Source: Candidatus Manganitrophus noduliformans (GTDB lineage Bacteria > Nitrospirota > Nitrospiria > SBBL01 > Manganitrophaceae). From it: a stretch of DNA of 64,000 bases. Positions 8,648 to 18,052 of the stretch are shown here, piece after piece. Each line of letters opens with the position of its first letter. Within the stretch, counting starts at the first letter, position 1. Where the stretch lies: positions 1 to 64,000 of the forward strand of contig NZ_VTOW01000001.1 of the NCBI RefSeq assembly GCF_012184425.1, given 5' to 3'. Under the pieces are notes generated by a model, which was not told the origin of the DNA, did no database searches, and saw only the letters and a program-made list of their open reading frames with translations. The position numbers and the translations under genes were made by a program.

Positions 8648-11104
8648 TCAAACAAAATTCTGAGGATCGACATTCACCTCCAGCCGGACCCCTTTTCGCT
8701 CCATCCGCTTCCAGGAATTCAGCCCTTCCTTGAGAACAGAGGCTATTTTCTTTTGATCTTTTCCTTTGAGAAGAATCTGATACCGGTATTCTCCCCGCAG
8801 GCGCATCAGCGGCGCCGGCGCCGGACCAAGGAGGGTTACCCCCCTCTCGGCCTCCCCTTTTTTCGGGGGAGGGAGTACTTTCTCGATTTCTTTCACAAGC
8901 GCCGCCGCCCGGTCGACCACCCGTTTTTCTTCCGAGTGACTGAACAAGAGGAGAGTGAACCGGCAGAACGGCGGATAACCCATCTCCTTTCGAAAGGCGA
9001 TCTCCTGCGCATAGAACCCGAGATAATCGTGCGTGGTCGCCGCCACGATCGACTCATGGTTCGGCTGAAAGGTCTGGATGATCACTTCGCCGGGACGATC
9101 CCCCCGCCCCGCCCGGCCCGCCACCTGGGCGAGGAGCTGAAAGGTCCGCTCGGACGAGCGGAAATCGGGGAAGTGAAGCGAGAGATCGGCGCAAAGAACG
9201 CCGACCAGCGTGACATCGGGGAAGTCATGCCCTTTGGTAATCATCTGGGTGCCGATGAGGATGTCGATCTCCCGCTGCGCCATCGCCGTCAGGATCTTGT
9301 GATGGGACTCTTTTTTCTGCGTGGTGTCCCGGTCCATCCGGGCCACCCGCGCCGCCGGAAAGCGTTGTCTGATCTCCTCTTCCACCTGCTCGGTTCCAAT
9401 CCCAAGATGGACCAGCCGAATCCCCTGGCATTGAGAACAGGCGGTCGGCGGGGCAAGCTGAAACCCGCAATAATGACAGACCAGCTTTTGCAATTTCTTG
9501 TGGAAGGTCAAGGAGACGCTGCAACGGATGCAATGGGGAAGATAGCCGCAGTCGGGGCAGAGGAGCGAGGGGGAGAAGCCGCGCCGATTCAGAAAGAGAA
9601 GCGTCTGCTCTCGATTCTCCAAGCGCTTCTCCATCGCCGAAAGAAGCGGTCGGGTCAAAAACGGCCGGACCCAATCCTCTTTCTTGCGAAGATCGACCAC
9701 CGCCACCGCCGGCAAGGGACGGGCGTCAATCCGGCCCGGAAGCGGAAGCAGGCGATATTTTCCGGTCTCGCTGTTGTAGAACGACTCGAAGGAGGGGGTG
9801 GCCGATCCCAATACCACGACGGCGTCGGACTGCTTTCCCCGGACCAGCGCCGTATCGCGCGCATGATAGCGGACGCCGTCATCCTGCTTGTACGACGAAT
9901 CGTGCTCTTCGTCGACGATGATCACCCCGACCGATTCGAAGGGAGCGAAGATCGCCGACCGGACGCCGATGGCGATCTGGGCTTTTCCCTCCCGGATACG
10001 GCGCCATTCATCATAACGCTCTCCCGGCGAGAGACCGCTGTGAAAGAGCGCAACCGCCTCTCCGAACCGGCTCTGAAACCGCGCGACCAATTGGGCGGTT
10101 AAAGCGATCTCCGGCACAAGGACGATCGCCCCCCTTTTTTGCGCGAGGGCCTTTTCGATGACGCGAAGGTAGACCTCCGTCTTGCCGCTCCCGGTCACCC
10201 CATGCAGCAAAAACGGGGTGAACGTTTTCCCCTCGACGGCGGAGACGATCTGTTCCACCGCCCCTTGCTGATCGGGATTCAAGAGAATCGATGGCTGCAG
10301 CGGGAACCCCGAAGGGCGCATCGGCGTTCGCGGCGCCTCTTCCTCCGCCTGATCGATCAGCCCTTTGTCGAGCAGGCGTTTCAGTGAGGCGCGAAGCGGC
10401 GCTTCAAATGCGCCGACCGGCATCGCCCCTCCGGCAGTGAGAAGAATCTGGAGGACACTGGCCTGCTGCGGGGCGCGTTTTTGTAACGAGCTGATCAGGG
10501 AGACCGCTTCAGCCGGATCGGATTTCAAGAAAACAAGACGCCGGAATTTTTTCCGAACGGCGGGGCGATCGACCTCCCACGCTTCCGTGATCCATCCTTT
10601 TTTCTTTAATGTGGAGAGAGACCCGGCCAATTTCTCTCCCCCCGTCCGTTTGCGAAGTTGGGGCTCCGTCAGCCCTCCTCCCTCCTTGAGCGCCGCAATA
10701 ACCCGCTCCTGGAGCGCCGTTTTCTTTTCTCCCCCGGCACTCTCCGCCGCTTCCGTGAGATGGAAACGTCTACGGACCACCGCCTGGCTTCCCTGGGGGA
10801 AGGCCCCTTTGATCACCCGCCCCAACGGGGCAGAGTAATAATCGGAAATCCAGTGAAGGAGTTGAAAGAGGGAAGATGGAATCGAGACATCCCCGTCCAA
10901 TAAGGCGAGGACCGGTTTGGTTTCGGGGACCTCCGGACGATCGACGCGCCGAACATAATAAGCCAGGCGCCAGCCGCGCCCGAACGGCACCAGCAGCCGG
11001 GTACCCGGCGTCAACGGCGCCGCAGCCCAGGTTGATGGGAGATGGTAATGAAAAGTTCCATCCGCTTCGGCAAGCGCGACTTCGACAAACTGGGGGGCAC
11101 TCAT
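8648..11104 (-). CDS. priA: Primosomal protein N' (replication restart helicase PriA)
   Basis: PriA recognises stalled forks and D-loops, unwinds DNA 3' to 5' and reloads the replisome. In order: an N-terminal DNA-binding domain (F-V-E-V-A-L-A-E-A-D-G-T-F-H-Y), Walker A G-V-T-G-S-G-K-T-E-V-Y, the DEAH-box variant D-E-E-H-D-S-S, helicase motifs such as V-L-G-S-A-T-P-S and V-A-G-R-A-G-R-G, and a zinc-binding insertion with paired Cys motifs (C-P-D-C, C-I-R-C, C-H-Y-C, C-S-Q-C). The first 8 codons of the longer frame start with TTG at 11128. I chose the ATG at 11104 because the family profile begins there, though neither start has a convincing ribosome site. It is the first GC-rich core gene after the AT-rich block and is divergent from the PPIase gene. 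Confidence 0.95.
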   Translation of the reverse strand: MSAPQFVEVALAEADGTFHYHLPSTWAAAPLTPGTRLLVPFGRGWRLAYYVRRVDRPEVPETKPVLALLDGDVSIPSSLFQLLHWISDYYSAPLGRVIKGAFPQGSQAVVRRRFHLTEAAESAGGEKKTALQERVIAALKEGGGLTEPQLRKRTGGEKLAGSLSTLKKKGWITEAWEVDRPAVRKKFRRLVFLKSDPAEAVSLISSLQKRAPQQASVLQILLTAGGAMPVGAFEAPLRASLKRLLDKGLIDQAEEEAPRTPMRPSGFPLQPSILLNPDQQGAVEQIVSAVEGKTFTPFLLHGVTGSGKTEVYLRVIEKALAQKRGAIVLVPEIALTAQLVARFQSRFGEAVALFHSGLSPGERYDEWRRIREGKAQIAIGVRSAIFAPFESVGVIIVDEEHDSSYKQDDGVRYHARDTALVRGKQSDAVVVLGSATPSFESFYNSETGKYRLLPLPGRIDARPLPAVAVVDLRKKEDWVRPFLTRPLLSAMEKRLENREQTLLFLNRRGFSPSLLCPDCGYLPHCIRCSVSLTFHKKLQKLVCHYCGFQLAPPTACSQCQGIRLVHLGIGTEQVEEEIRQRFPAARVARMDRDTTQKKESHHKILTAMAQREIDILIGTQMITKGHDFPDVTLVGVLCADLSLHFPDFRSSERTFQLLAQVAGRAGRGDRPGEVIIQTFQPNHESIVAATTHDYLGFYAQEIAFRKEMGYPPFCRFTLLLFSHSEEKRVVDRAAALVKEIEKVLPPPKKGEAERGVTLLGPAPAPLMRLRGEYRYQILLKGKDQKKIASVLKEGLNSWKRMERKGVRLEVNVDPQNFV

Positions 11105-11270
11105 CGTTTCGGCCGTGAGGGTTGGCAAAAACCGATCCCGGAAAAGTGATCTCCGTCACCGAGAATCGACCGTATCCAAAAGAGGAGCTATTCTAACAAC
11201 CTCACCCGGTCAAAACAAGAATAAACCGGACGAAGCGTTCATCGGAATAAGGCCCGTGCAGGAATTCCCG

Positions 11271-11299
11271 TTGATCTTTTTCGGATAAACGGGTACAAT
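11271..11299 (+). promoter_or_regulatory. Sigma70-type promoter for the PPIase-glmM-cytochrome unit
   Basis: TTGATC at 11271-11276, 17-base spacer, TACAAT at 11294-11299. The open frame's first ATG (11298) overlaps the -10 box, which supports starting translation at 11331 instead. Confidence 0.65.
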
Positions 11300-11330
11300 G
11301 TCGCCACATATTTATGACTCGGAGGTTTCA

Positions 11331-12224
11331 ATGAGTTTAAAACAGATGATCGCCCTTGTTTCCTTTCTTACTTTGAGCATCGTCGCGCAGGGGACGCTCT
11401 TTTCGATCGTGAACGCAGCGGAAGACGAGGTCGCCAACATCAACGGGGCCTCGATCAGCTCGGATGAATTTCAAAAGCGGATGGAGCGGCTGACCCGGGA
11501 GGGGCAGGGGAATTTCGATACGGCCGAGGGAAAGGAAGAGCTCCTCGATATCCTTATTTCGCGCGAGGTCCTCAACCAAGAGGGAAAGCGGTTGGGGCTC
11601 GATAAGAAAAAAGAGGTGAAAGAACGGATCGAAGAGCTGACCAAAGAGGTGATGATCAGCGAAGTGGTCAACCAGATCGCGGCGGAAAAGCTGACCGACG
11701 CTGAGATGAAAAAATACTATAATAAAAACAAAGCCGAATTTAAAGAGGTCCGCGCCAGCCACATCCTGGTCAAGACCGAAGAAGAAGCGAAAGAGATCAA
11801 GAAAAAGCTCGATCAAGGGGGAGATTTCGCCGCCCTGGCCAAAGAGAAATCGACCGACCCCGGAAGCGCCCCCCGCGGCGGAGACCTCGGCTTCTTCACC
11901 AAGGACCGGATGGTGAAAGCGTTCAGCGACGCCGCCTTTTCTCTGAAGGTCAACGAAATCAGCAAACCGGTCCAAAGCCCCTTCGGATTCCATATTATCA
12001 AAGTGGTCGAGACCAAAGATGCGAAAAACTTCGAAGAGCTTGCTCCCGCCCAACTCCAAAACATCCGGGGCACGATGATCAACGACGAAATCGATCAGCT
12101 GAAAGAAAAAGCGAAGATCAAGATCAATAAAAATCGCCTCATGCAAATCTCATCGGTCCCGCCGGATCACTCCATGGACGGCCCCGGCGAGCATTCGATG
12201 AGCGATCCTCCCTCAGAAAAGTAG
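11331..12224 (+). CDS. Periplasmic peptidyl-prolyl isomerase, PpiC/SurA type
   Basis: A parvulin-type foldase for exported proteins. From the chosen start (ATG at 11331, preceded by GGAGG at a good distance) there is a signal peptide ending near V-N-A-A. A SurA-N-like helical segment ([13 protein letters not shown]) follows, then one rotamase domain at about 125-225 with the family hallmarks [30 protein letters not shown] and P-F-G-F-H-I-I-K-V. The C-terminus is short and Ser/Pro/His-rich ([12 protein letters not shown]). It is 16 bases upstream of glmM, so it is probably co-transcribed with a peptidoglycan precursor gene. An upstream in-frame ATG at 11298 lies in the promoter and is rejected. 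Confidence 0.85.
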   Translation: MSLKQMIALVSFLTLSIVAQGTLFSIVNAAEDEVANINGASISSDEFQKRMERLTREGQGNFDTAEGKEELLDILISREVLNQEGKRLGLDKKKEVKERIEELTKEVMISEVVNQIAAEKLTDAEMKKYYNKNKAEFKEVRASHILVKTEEEAKEIKKKLDQGGDFAALAKEKSTDPGSAPRGGDLGFFTKDRMVKAFSDAAFSLKVNEISKPVQSPFGFHIIKVVETKDAKNFEELAPAQLQNIRGTMINDEIDQLKEKAKIKINKNRLMQISSVPPDHSMDGPGEHSMSDPPSEK

Positions 12225-12240
12225 CCGAGTGGGTTCGACC

Positions 12241-13599
12241 ATGCGCAAGCTCTTCGGAACGGACGGCGTCCGCGGCATCGCCAACATCGAGCCGATGACG
12301 AGCGAGATGGCGATGAAGCTGGGCCGGGCCGCCGCACATATCTTTAAAAACAAGGCGGGCCGCCACCGGATCGTCATCGGCAAAGACACTCGCCTCTCCT
12401 GCTACATGTTGGAGTCGGCCCTCACCTCGGGCATCTGCTCCATGGGGGTCGATGTCCTCTTGGTCGGTCCCCTTCCGACCCCCGCCGTCGCCTTTCTCGC
12501 GCGAAGCCTCCGGGTCGATGCCGGGGTGATGATCTCCGCCTCGCACAATCCCTTCGAAGACAACGGCATCAAGTTTTTCTCCAGGGACGGGTTAAAGCTC
12601 CCCGACGAAATGGAACATCAGATCGAATCGTTGATCTTCTCGGGAGAGATCGACAACATCCGCCCGACCGCGGCGGAAATCGGAAAGGTCTTTCGGATCG
12701 ATGACGTCGAAGGGCGATACATCGAGTTCGTCAAGAACTCCCTCCCGAAAGGGCTCGATTTCCAGAGGATGAAGATCGTCGTCGACTGCGCGAACGGAGC
12801 AGCCTATAAAGTCGCTCCGATGGTCCTCCGAGAGTTGGGGGCCGAGGTCGTCGTCCTCAGCGACGATCCCAGCGGGACCAACATCAATCTCAACTGCGGC
12901 GCCCTTTATCCCGAGGAACTTCAAAAGAAGGTGATCGAGACCCAGGCCGACGTCGGCATTGCCCACGATGGGGATGCCGATCGGGCCGTCTTTGTGGACG
13001 AAAGGGGTCATGTCGTCGACGGCGATGCGCTTCTGGTCGCCTTCGCCCTGGCCCTCCACCAGGAGAAGGCATTAAAAGGAGAGACGCTGGTCTCCACCCT
13101 CATGAGCAATATGGGGATGGACTTGGCCCTCCGGTCGCGGGGGATTCAGGTGGTTCGAACCCCGGTCGGCGATCGATATGTGCTGGAGCGGATGCTCAAA
13201 GACGGATATAACCTCGGCGGCGAGCAGTCGGGCCATGTCATTTTTCTGGATTATAACACCACCGGCGACGGCCTGATTAGCGCGCTGCAGCTCCTTTCTC
13301 TCATGAAAAGGACGGGGAAAAAGGTCTCCGAGCTGGCCGCTTGCATGACCCCGCTTCCCCAGGTGCTCAAGAACGTCCGGGTTCAAAAAAAACAGGAAAT
13401 CTCGGAGATTCCGGAGCTTCAAAAAGCGATCGCCGACTGCGAGGAGAAGCTCCGGAACAACGGACGGATTCTCATCCGGTATTCGGGGACCGAACCCCTT
13501 CTTCGGATCATGATCGAAGGCGAAGAGCAAACCGCGATCACCGCGATGGCGGACCAATTGGCGGAGATCGTTCAAAAGAAAATCGGTTTATCAAAATAA
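12241..13599 (+). CDS. glmM: Phosphoglucosamine mutase
   Basis: Converts glucosamine-6-phosphate to glucosamine-1-phosphate, feeding UDP-GlcNAc for peptidoglycan and LPS, in the cytoplasm. The 452-residue protein begins [12 protein letters not shown], exactly as the family does. It carries the phosphoserine loop I-S-A-S-H-N-P with catalytic Ser101, the Mg2+ loop D-G-D-A-D-R, the sugar-binding G-E-Q-S-G-H and the phosphate-binding R-Y-S-G-T-E-P near the end. Length is normal. A GTG four codons upstream (12229) is in frame but ATG at 12241 matches the family start. It sits between the PPIase gene and a tetraheme cytochrome gene (12-base gap to the latter), so the three form a probable operon. 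Confidence 0.97.
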   Translation: MRKLFGTDGVRGIANIEPMTSEMAMKLGRAAAHIFKNKAGRHRIVIGKDTRLSCYMLESALTSGICSMGVDVLLVGPLPTPAVAFLARSLRVDAGVMISASHNPFEDNGIKFFSRDGLKLPDEMEHQIESLIFSGEIDNIRPTAAEIGKVFRIDDVEGRYIEFVKNSLPKGLDFQRMKIVVDCANGAAYKVAPMVLRELGAEVVVLSDDPSGTNINLNCGALYPEELQKKVIETQADVGIAHDGDADRAVFVDERGHVVDGDALLVAFALALHQEKALKGETLVSTLMSNMGMDLALRSRGIQVVRTPVGDRYVLERMLKDGYNLGGEQSGHVIFLDYNTTGDGLISALQLLSLMKRTGKKVSELAACMTPLPQVLKNVRVQKKQEISEIPELQKAIADCEEKLRNNGRILIRYSGTEPLLRIMIEGEEQTAITAMADQLAEIVQKKIGLSK

Positions 13600-13611
13600 G
13601 GAACGCTTGAG

Positions 13612-14412
13612 ATGAAGCGACCGGGAACAATGCTTGCGCTTCTTTCCTTTGCCCTCTTTGCGGGGCTCGCCACGCTGGATGCCTCTCCGCTCGATGAGGT
13701 CGTCCGCTCGCGGCACAACCTGGCCCTTCCCTCTCTTCCTCCTTCCACCTCCTGTACGATCTGCCATATCGATCCGATCCCCGGAGCCGCGGCGGCGCCC
13801 AAAGCGGTCCCTGCCGAAACGGAGAGCGCCGCTCCGCCTGAAAAGGCGCCGAGCCCCCCTCTCTGGGGAAGCCGGGAGGGAGCCGAATACCGTCTGACCG
13901 CCACCCTTTCGGCGAAGAGCCACCCGTACAATCAGCCGACCGGCTCCTCGCTCACCTGCTTGGCCTGCCATGACGGCGCCCTTGCCAAGGATATGCACGG
14001 CGTCAATGTCGATACCGCCCGTCTCGGCGCCGAGGCCAACACCTCCTGGGAGGGAGGTTTCTCCCCCAGGGAAGCGCCGCCATTGAGCCGCGTCGACCAT
14101 CCCATTTCGATTCCTTATCCAAGAAAACCGAACGGCATGTTCGTTCCCGAGAATCCGTCGGTGACCTACGCCCGCTACTGGACCATCCCCGATCTCCGCC
14201 CGGAAGGGTATGTCCTCCCCAATGACGGAACCTCTTCTTACCTCGATCTTCCGAAAGAAAAAGTCTCTTCGCCGGAAATCCTCTCCACCCTGGTCCGAAC
14301 CACCTCCGGCCGGGTGGAGTGCGACAGCTGCCACAATCCCCACAGCGAAAAGATCCGTCCCTTTTTACGTGTCCCCTCCGCCTCGCTTTGCCTCGTCTGT
14401 CACGACCGCTAG
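13612..14412 (+). CDS. Periplasmic tetraheme c-type cytochrome (doubled CXXCH type)
   Basis: A 266-residue exported protein: signal peptide to about residue 24, then four CXXCH heme motifs at C48-T-I-C-H52, C116-L-A-C-H120, C237-D-S-C-H241 and C260-L-V-C-H264. The last two are close together as in the paired-CXXCH family, and the protein ends two residues after the last motif. Between motifs are Pro/Ala-rich linkers, so the fold is not a compact NrfB/NapC type. It probably passes electrons in the periplasm. Partner enzymes are not in the window, and placement after glmM with a 12-base gap does not reveal its pathway. Confidence 0.8.
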   Translation: MKRPGTMLALLSFALFAGLATLDASPLDEVVRSRHNLALPSLPPSTSCTICHIDPIPGAAAAPKAVPAETESAAPPEKAPSPPLWGSREGAEYRLTATLSAKSHPYNQPTGSSLTCLACHDGALAKDMHGVNVDTARLGAEANTSWEGGFSPREAPPLSRVDHPISIPYPRKPNGMFVPENPSVTYARYWTIPDLRPEGYVLPNDGTSSYLDLPKEKVSSPEILSTLVRTTSGRVECDSCHNPHSEKIRPFLRVPSASLCLVCHDR

Positions 14413-14515
14413 GAAAATCCCTCTCTGGTACTTCTCCTCCCCAAATCCCCGAAAATCTGCTGCGCCATAAGTAATTGATTCTTAACGCGTTTATTCTCCT
14501 GAAAGATCCCGATAC

Positions 14516-14543
14516 TTGACAGGTCGCCGAATTTTGTTATGGT
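14516..14543 (+). promoter_or_regulatory. Putative promoter of the TPR protein gene at 14628
   Basis: TTGACA at 14516-14521, 16-base spacer, TATGGT at 14538-14543, 85 bases upstream of the chosen start codon. Confidence 0.55.
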
Positions 14544-14627
14544 TGTTTATAAGAAATCAAGATGGCTCGAATCGATCGGTCACCTCCTGAATTCCTCCCC
14601 AAAACCGGCCGAGAAAAGGAAAGGGCG

Positions 14628-15314
14628 ATGAAACAGTTTATATCTGGTGGTTTTTTACTGGGTTGGACGCTCCTCCTCTCCATCTCCCCGGCATGGGGAG
14701 CCGAGAATCCGGCGGAGGGGACGCACAGGGAGGTCGAGGCGCTCTTTCAAGAATCGCTGAAGAGCGACGATTACGAGCGGAACAAGACAAACCTTGAAAA
14801 AATTATCGATCTGGCCCCCGACTCCGCCTACGGTCATTTCTCGAAGGGGTGGTTCTGGGCCCAGGAAGAGAACTACCGAATGGCCGTCGAGGAGTATCGA
14901 ACGGCGCTCCAAATCCGGCCGCAGTTCGGCGAAGCGAGAAACAATCTCGCCTCCGCCCACTTCCATTTAGGAAATTGGTCCGACTCGATTCGGGAATATG
15001 AAGAGGTTCTTCGGCAAAATCCCGACTGGAGCGAGACGCATCTTAATCTTGGATCGGCCTACTACATGGCCGGCCGGGCCTTCGCGTCGATTCAAGCCTG
15101 GGAGAAGGCGCTTCAACTCAATCCCGAGCTGTTCATCGTTCACTACTACCTGGGACTGACGTTCGATAAGCTCGGGAGGAAAGCGGAGGCTCGCCGTCAC
15201 TACGGGCAATTCCTCGCGGCGGATAAAAACGAAGAGGAGTTCTCGGAATATATCGAACACGCCGGCCAACGCCAGAGTGATATCTGGGTCGAACAAGCCA
15301 GTAACCAGACTTAA
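14628..15314 (+). CDS. Exported TPR-repeat protein
   Basis: A 228-residue protein from ATG 14628 (ribosome-site purines AAAGGAAAGGG just upstream). Earlier in-frame codons precede the signal peptide and are rejected. The signal peptide ends near A-W-G-A. Four or so TPR motifs follow (A-Y-G-H-F-S-K-G-W-F-W-A; A-R-N-N-L-A-S-A-H-F-H-L-G; T-H-L-N-L-G-S-A-Y-Y-M-A-G; V-H-Y-Y-L-G-L-T-F-D-K-L-G), the canonical 34-residue spacing. It is likely a periplasmic assembly factor or adaptor. Its stop codon overlaps the stop of the convergent PilZ gene by a few bases. Confidence 0.75.
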   Translation: MKQFISGGFLLGWTLLLSISPAWGAENPAEGTHREVEALFQESLKSDDYERNKTNLEKIIDLAPDSAYGHFSKGWFWAQEENYRMAVEEYRTALQIRPQFGEARNNLASAHFHLGNWSDSIREYEEVLRQNPDWSETHLNLGSAYYMAGRAFASIQAWEKALQLNPELFIVHYYLGLTFDKLGRKAEARRHYGQFLAADKNEEEFSEYIEHAGQRQSDIWVEQASNQT

Positions 15315-15649
15315 TCAGCCTGATCGATGTATTGAAGATATGAAAGAAGCCGGGGGTGGGACGCGCGGCTCACTTCCGAAAAAGAAATCCCAAGCGCATT
15401 GAAATTCCCATCGCGGCGCGCCCAGACGATTTTCCCTGAAAGTTTCTCCGAAGTCATCTCACCCGAACGTTGTTCGAAGAAAACCTCAATCTCGATCCCC
15501 TTGCCTGCTTCAACCGGATCTCGGGTGTAGCCTCCGATCCCTCCCCAACCGATATTGGGACGAAGGATCTCGATCACACCTCCCCCTTCCTGTATCAGAG
15601 CGATCTTCAGATTAAAACCGATTCGTTGGGACTTTCTTCTCTCTTGCAT
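15311..15649 (-). CDS. PilZ domain protein
   Basis: A single-domain protein of about 112 residues. PilZ domains bind cyclic-di-GMP and change the activity of motility or secretion partners. The N-terminal arginine motif is present (E-R-R-K-S-Q-R). The second motif, usually (D/N)-x-S-x-x-G, reads N-I-G-W-G-G here, so the Ser is replaced by Gly. The C-terminal strand V-W-A-R-R-D-G-N-F-N-A-L-G-I-S-F is typical. I chose the ATG at 15649; a longer form begins with TTG at 15685. It is adjacent to a PilB-type motor ATPase and an HD-GYP gene lies a few kb away, which fits c-di-GMP control of type IV pili. Whether this copy binds the ligand is uncertain. Confidence 0.75.
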   Translation of the reverse strand: MQERRKSQRIGFNLKIALIQEGGGVIEILRPNIGWGGIGGYTRDPVEAGKGIEIEVFFEQRSGEMTSEKLSGKIVWARRDGNFNALGISFSEVSRASHPRLLSYLQYIDQAD

Positions 15650-16085
15650 GGCGGAGAGACTACTGGAACCCCCTTCCCTTGTCAAGAGATTGCAGGGGTT
15701 CTACATGTCGAACCGTTACAGAAGATCGAATGGCCGATCCTGATGTCCTCTGAGGAAGAAGTGAGAAAAATCACGATTGATTGACTTTTGAATTTTCAAA
15801 CGGATAAAATAAGAACCGATTCATCTCCAAGCCATTGGAAACACCGCCCTCTCCATCCTCAACGACGGCGCGTCCCGAACCGGCCGGATGGAGCGTAACA
15901 ACCCGATCGACGTTTCCCTCAACTTTTTATTCCGCTCTTCAGAACCGTTCGGCCGATCGGCCGAGAGGAAGAGGCTCTCCTCATTTTCAGACGAGGTCGG
16001 CGGCACCATTTTCATTTCGGCATTCGACGGACGGGAGCTTTTATCGGTTCCCGGCGCACCTCAATATTCAGCAAAAGGTGGACCG
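15650..16085. other. Region between the PilZ gene and the PilB-type gene
   Basis: About 435 bases. It holds the promoter at 15781-15810. The frame of the downstream ATPase is open from a TAA just after the -10 box, so the protein could start earlier (ATG at 15888), but the ribosome site favours 16086. No other gene is supported. Confidence 0.4.
15781..15810 (+). promoter_or_regulatory. Promoter for the PilB-type ATPase gene
   Basis: TTGACT at 15781-15786, 18-base spacer, TAAAAT at 15805-15810. It lies about 275 bases before the chosen start at 16086, leaving a long leader, or about 77 bases before the alternative ATG at 15888. Confidence 0.6.
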
Positions 16086-18002
16086 ATGGAGAATGCAGTT
16101 CAGGGAAGTGAGCGGAAGGCCGCAAAAAAGAGATTGGGAGATCTCTTGGTTGAAAACGGCCTTCTCACTCAAAACCACATCCGGCAGGCCTTGGACGAAC
16201 AGCGGAAGATCGGGAAACGGCTGGGCGAGATCCTCATTACGCTGCAAATGATTTCAGAAAAACAGATGGCCCAATCCCTTGCCGCCCAACTCGATCTCAG
16301 TTATATCGAGCCGACGGGGACCCCCATCGATCCGGCCCTTCTTCTTTTGATCCCCGAATCGCTCGCCAAACGGCACCTCGCCGTGCCGTTGGAGATTCAA
16401 AGCAAAAAGCTGAGGGTCGCCATGGTCGATCCGCTCGATTATGAATCGATCAACGACCTCCAATTCCAAGCGGGGATGGCGATCCATCCGGCCGTCGCCA
16501 CGCGAAGAGCCATCTTGGAGACCATCGAGCAGAACTACCGCCTCGCCACCTCGGTGGAGAAAATCGTCGAGGCCTCCGCGAAAGATTTCGGAGAGGGATC
16601 GATTCAGGTCGTTTCATCGTTGGAAGAGGGGAACCTCCACCATGCGGAGGCCCGCTCCCTCGAAGAGAAGAGCCGTCTTGCCCCGGTAATTCAATTGGCG
16701 AATCTGATCCTGAGCAAAGCGATCAAGCTCCAGGCGAGCGACATTCATCTTGAGCCGGGGCCGAAAGATTGCCTGGTGCGCTACCGGATCGACGGTCTGT
16801 TGAAAGATGAGATGCATCTTCCCAAGTGGGTTCAGAACCCACTGATCTCCCGGATCAAAATCTTGGCCAAGCTCGACATCGCCGAACGGCGCCTCCCCCA
16901 GGACGGCGCGGTCCGGGTCGTTGTGGAGGGCCATGAAGTCGACCTCCGCGTTTCGATCCTCCCGACCCTCTACGGCGAGAAGGTCGTCTTACGCATCCTC
17001 GACCAGGCACGGATCTTGATTCAGCTCGATCAGATCGGACTCGATGAGAAGTCTCTTCATCTGATCCGCCAGATGAGCAAAAAAAAGAAAGGGATGATCC
17101 TGGTGACCGGCCCGACCGGAAGCGGAAAGACCACCACCCTCTACGCCGTCATCAACGAATTGAAGTCGGAAACGAAAAACCTGACCACGGTCGAAGATCC
17201 GGCCGAATACACGATCGAAGGGGTCAACCAGGTGCAGATCAACTCGGAGATCGGTCTCACCTTCGCCGCCGCCCTTCGATCGATCCTCCGTCAAGACCCC
17301 AACATTATTCTTATCGGCGAAATTCGCGATCTGGAGACGGCGGAGATCGCCTTTCGCGCAGCGATGACCGGCCACCTGGTTCTCTCCACGCTCCATACGA
17401 ATGACGCCGTCTCGACGATCACCCGGCTGATTGATATCGGAATCCCGCGATACCTCGTCTCCTCCGCGGTGGTCGGCATCGTTGCACAACGCCTGGTCCG
17501 AAAGCTCTGCCTCCAATGCCGGGTGGAAGCGCCGGCGGGTGGCGCTTTCTTTCAAGAAAAAGGATGCGCCGCCTGCCACTACACCGGTTTCTCGGGTCGG
17601 CGCGGCATTTTCGAGCTCTTCACCCTCTCCACCAAATTAAGGGAGCTGATCGCGAGCGGCGCAACCGAGCAAGAGATCCGCGCCGTGACGGCCGCCTTCG
17701 GAATGCGCACCTTGCAGGAAGACGGCCTTCAGAAGGTCGCACAGGGGATCACCACGACGGAGGAGGTCATCCGTGTGGTTGAGATGGAAGAGACCTTTAG
17801 GAATCTTTGTCCCCAGTGTCACCGATCGCTTCACCTCGATTATCTGATCTGCCCCCACTGCGGCTGCGCCTCTCCCTATGTCTGCGCTTCCTGCGGTAAG
17901 TTCCTTCAGCCCGAGTGGACCGCTTGTCCGTATTGCCGTCACGCCACCCAGGGCCGCGCCGAGCCGCCCCGGATCACCCCAGACACCCTGGATAAGGAAT
18001 GA
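16086..18002 (+). CDS. Type IV pilus/type II secretion assembly ATPase (PilB/GspE family) with extra zinc ribbons
   Basis: A cytoplasmic hexameric ATPase that powers pilus extension or type II secretion. From ATG 16086 (AAGGTGG ribosome site) the order is: an MshEN/T2SSE-N domain (R-L-G-D-L-L-V-E-N-G-L-L), the Walker A G-P-T-G-S-G-K-T-T-T at about 343, Walker B and Asp box (I-L-I-G-E-I-R-D-x-E-T-A), His box (L-V-L-S-T-L-H-T-N-D-A), and the CXXC pair (C-L-Q-C, C-A-A-C). Unusually, about 65 further residues follow, with zinc-ribbon pairs C-P-Q-C, C-P-H-C, C-A-S-C and C-P-Y-C. An upstream start at 15888 would add 66 residues of no known domain. pilC, pilQ and pilins are not in the window, though pilT is at 32285. 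Confidence 0.85.
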   Translation: MENAVQGSERKAAKKRLGDLLVENGLLTQNHIRQALDEQRKIGKRLGEILITLQMISEKQMAQSLAAQLDLSYIEPTGTPIDPALLLLIPESLAKRHLAVPLEIQSKKLRVAMVDPLDYESINDLQFQAGMAIHPAVATRRAILETIEQNYRLATSVEKIVEASAKDFGEGSIQVVSSLEEGNLHHAEARSLEEKSRLAPVIQLANLILSKAIKLQASDIHLEPGPKDCLVRYRIDGLLKDEMHLPKWVQNPLISRIKILAKLDIAERRLPQDGAVRVVVEGHEVDLRVSILPTLYGEKVVLRILDQARILIQLDQIGLDEKSLHLIRQMSKKKKGMILVTGPTGSGKTTTLYAVINELKSETKNLTTVEDPAEYTIEGVNQVQINSEIGLTFAAALRSILRQDPNIILIGEIRDLETAEIAFRAAMTGHLVLSTLHTNDAVSTITRLIDIGIPRYLVSSAVVGIVAQRLVRKLCLQCRVEAPAGGAFFQEKGCAACHYTGFSGRRGIFELFTLSTKLRELIASGATEQEIRAVTAAFGMRTLQEDGLQKVAQGITTTEEVIRVVEMEETFRNLCPQCHRSLHLDYLICPHCGCASPYVCASCGKFLQPEWTACPYCRHATQGRAEPPRITPDTLDKE

Positions 18003-18052
18003 CCCTTCGTAACGGATGATTCGTACGATGCAGTGAAAAGTGAGGAGTCTTC

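Noticed and set aside
8753-10102. Long plus-strand open frame opposite priA
   Set aside because: It mirrors PriA codons, has Arg/Gly/Pro-rich nonsense composition and no ribosome site; PriA motifs on the other strand are decisive.
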